NCBI RefSeq assembly: GCF_000190415.1
Contig: NZ_AEWF01000001.1
Coordinates: 434,001 to 498,000, forward strand
Source of the DNA: Candidatus Odyssella thessalonicensis L13
Lineage (GTDB): Bacteria > Pseudomonadota > Alphaproteobacteria > Paracaedibacterales > Paracaedibacteraceae
Direction: 5' to 3'
Length of the DNA: 64,000 nt
In this document: in pieces, positions 62,527 to 64,000 of the stretch
How the letters are laid out: every line of letters begins with the position of its first letter
Numbering within the stretch: position 1 is the stretch's first letter
The notes under the pieces: model-generated
What the model was told of the DNA's origin: nothing
Databases searched by the model: none
Seen by the model: the letters and a program-made list of their open reading frames with translations, nothing else
Made by a program: the position numbers and the translations under genes

Positions 62527-63345
62527 TCAAAAAGGTCTAAAATTAATTTGAGGCTCATTTGAGCTGGGCCTAAATTCTATTCCCAGGGGCATCTTATAAG
62601 AGACTCTCGACTTTTTCTTTTTACTTTCTAATTGCCTAAAATAATTAGAAACTTTTAATTCCTTTACCTCCGTTAAAGTAAGATCGTAGATCTTTTCTAG
62701 TGTCTCAATCATTCTTATATGCCTTCTTAGTTTAACAGTTTGCTGGAATCTAAATTTGAAACGTTCTAAATTAGGGATCTTCCATTCTTCTAGCTTTTTA
62801 ATTCCCTCATTAATCTGGAAGAAGGAAGCTTCATCTAATTGAGGCCCTTGGAATTTCTCCAATTGTTTAACGGAGGTAACCTTATAACGTCCTCCATCAA
62901 AAATAGAGAAGACCGGAGAAAAATGATATGAGCTGAAACAAGTCGAATCTTCAAATAGCGGTAAAGACAAGCTGAAAGAAACAGATACCTTAGATGCCAA
63001 GTGAAAAGAACCCATAAATGCTTTATCCTCTAATAAATTAAAGGGTAATACCTTATTGTCCTTAGCTAATCTTTCCTTAAAGGTGCAAGACAAAAGCTCA
63101 AGCTTTTCCTGAGAAATTTTTCTAAGCCCTTGACACATAAGGCTAAGATTAGCCAAATCTGTAACATTCTGCCCTAGAAAACTTACGATATTTTCTAAAA
63201 GCTCATTAGGTAAATCTTCAAGGCTACAGGAGGGCTCACCCCTTATATTTCCTTCTCTCTCAAAAAACTCTTGAGCTTCCATAGCGCCCAATAAGGTGGG
63301 CAGACATAAGGTAACAAAGTTAAAGATGCTAAAACCATACTTCAT
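62527..63345 (-). CDS. Secreted F-box-like protein
   Basis: The 272-residue protein has a signal peptide (IFNFVTLCLPTLLGAMEAQ) ending in the Ala-Met-Glu pattern, then an F-box-like motif at about 42-85 (SLEDLPNELLENIVSFLG, LANLSLMCQGLRKI). The remaining 190 residues have no repeats: a beta-rich segment with VSFSLSLPLF and a basic C-terminus with KKKKSRVSY. In eukaryotes the F-box binds Skp1; the C-terminal region would then hold the target-binding part. Host ubiquitin-ligase mimicry is inferred from the motif and the signal peptide. It is a single gene, convergent with the EAL gene. Confidence 0.72.
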   Translation of the reverse strand: MKYGFSIFNFVTLCLPTLLGAMEAQEFFEREGNIRGEPSCSLEDLPNELLENIVSFLGQNVTDLANLSLMCQGLRKISQEKLELLSCTFKERLAKDNKVLPFNLLEDKAFMGSFHLASKVSVSFSLSLPLFEDSTCFSSYHFSPVFSIFDGGRYKVTSVKQLEKFQGPQLDEASFFQINEGIKKLEEWKIPNLERFKFRFQQTVKLRRHIRMIETLEKIYDLTLTEVKELKVSNYFRQLESKKKKSRVSYKMPLGIEFRPSSNEPQINFRPF

Positions 63346-63987
63346 AAAATCAACCTCTCTATTAAATTACATTTCTGTATTATTTCTAATTCATATACAT
63401 ATATGTATCTTTTTAAAGATCTCCAACAGGAAATATTCTTTATTTGCTTACAATTTCTGCCTTATTATCGCTTCTATATAGCTTATCAATAGTTAGAATT
63501 TGCAGTGATTGGTGATTGCCTTTTACAGCTCAGATTGTAAACATTATTATTCCATAGAGTTTTTAAGCTCATCTCCTTAGCCCCCGAAATTTACCAGTAA
63601 ACTTTTATTACCATTTTGCAGGACCTTAAGCTGTTAAAGAATAGTATGAGTAAAACAGAAATAAAAGATGCTTGCTTTTATATTGTTTAGCTCGTATGGT
63701 AAAATTACAAAGTGGCGCGGATCCTTTTAATGGTGCGCCTTAATGCGCCAACAACCAACTTTATTGGTTAATTAACTCATCAGCGCTTCCGCTAAGGTAA
63801 TCTTAGCCCCTTATAGCCCTTCTCCTTAAGCCTTTCTCTAGGGAATCAAACGATAAAACGCCCACAGGAAAAATCATCATAAATTCTCTTATCTAACCTT
63901 TATTGACAACCATATTATGGTTCTGGCAGTATTTAATATGTTAATCCTTTGTTAATATATTATTCTGTTTTTTATGTAAGTCTGTAT
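63346..63987. other. Intergenic region before a gene beyond the right edge
   Basis: The 642 bases hold no gene that I can recognise. A TTGACA at 63903-63908 could be the -35 box of the gene that starts outside the window, though a matching -10 box is weak. Short repeats of GTTAATATAT type occur near the end. Confidence 0.4.
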
Positions 63988-63993
63988 AGGAGG
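63988..63993 (+). promoter_or_regulatory. Strong ribosome binding site for a gene starting past the window
   Basis: AGGAGG lies seven bases before the window end, so a start codon is expected at or just after position 64001. Confidence 0.6.
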
Positions 63994-64000
63994 AACAATT

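Overview
The window reads as a stretch of chromosome from an AT-rich, host-associated alphaproteobacterium, most likely a Holosporales-type symbiont of amoebae or other protists. Three lines of evidence support this. The housekeeping genes are alphaproteobacterial in sequence and arrangement: era-recO with a 4-base overlap, rlpA / D,D-carboxypeptidase / tmk in one block, an Atm1-type exporter, a hemB with the alphaproteobacterial Asp-type metal motif, and yqhA. A large part of the window encodes Sec-targeted proteins built from eukaryotic-like modules (F-box, Sel1, leucine-rich, ankyrin, coiled coil, Fic remnant, ADP-ribosyltransferase-like). Pseudogenes and decaying paralogs are frequent among those secreted genes, while the core genes are intact. 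The taxonomic placement is an inference from protein reading, not from a search.

Layout. 1-1.3 kb: the C-terminal part of a type VI secretion TssM/IcmF-like protein running in from the left. 1.4-3.7 kb: rpmG with its own promoter and terminator, nhaA, and a small Zn-ribbon protein. 4-7.8 kb: two paralogous secreted proteins (one frameshifted) flank a secreted protein that carries the body of a flagellar hook protein (FlgE) without the polymerisation helices. 8-17.3 kb: core block with recO, era, atm1, an acetyl-CoA acetyltransferase, rlpA, a D,D-carboxypeptidase and tmk, interrupted by one secreted unknown. 17.6-22.7 kb: a lipoprotein, a decayed and an intact F-box/Sel1 protein, yqhA and a small exported protein with a stop in its signal peptide. 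23-29 kb: two tandem copies of a LysR / methyltransferase / MFS transporter cassette with a conserved upstream element. 29.4-32.2 kb: an unknown gene, then three overlapping genes (XRE-like, receiver-like, exported membrane protein). 32.4-41.2 kb: repeat-rich exported proteins, an outer-membrane barrel, a Fic remnant and a frameshifted F-box/LRR gene. 41.6-49.6 kb: an SPFH protein, a 1006-residue ART-like/LRR/Sel1 protein, and three secreted unknowns. 50-54 kb: thioesterase, two valine-degradation enzymes and hemB. 54-57 kb: a subtilase-ankyrin fusion. 57.4-64 kb: a TPR remnant, an aminoglycoside-phosphotransferase-like kinase, a broken lipoprotein, a Cys/Pro-rich exported protein split over a dnaX-like A-rich slippery site, tRNA-Gln, an EAL phosphodiesterase, an F-box protein and, at the right edge, a strong ribosome binding site for a gene beyond the window.

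How the genes fit together. The core genes maintain the envelope, DNA repair, haem synthesis and acyl-CoA/valine catabolism. The accessory genes look like an effector and surface repertoire. At least eight otherwise unrelated exported proteins share a short [Ala/Ser]-Met-[Glu/Asp] motif directly after the hydrophobic signal core, which hints at a common export cassette or sorting signal. Candidate systems that deserve attention are the repurposed hook protein, the ART-like/LRR/Sel1 effector, the subtilase-ankyrin fusion with Glu in place of the catalytic Asp, the slippery-site gene at 60.6 kb, and the duplicated LysR cassette.
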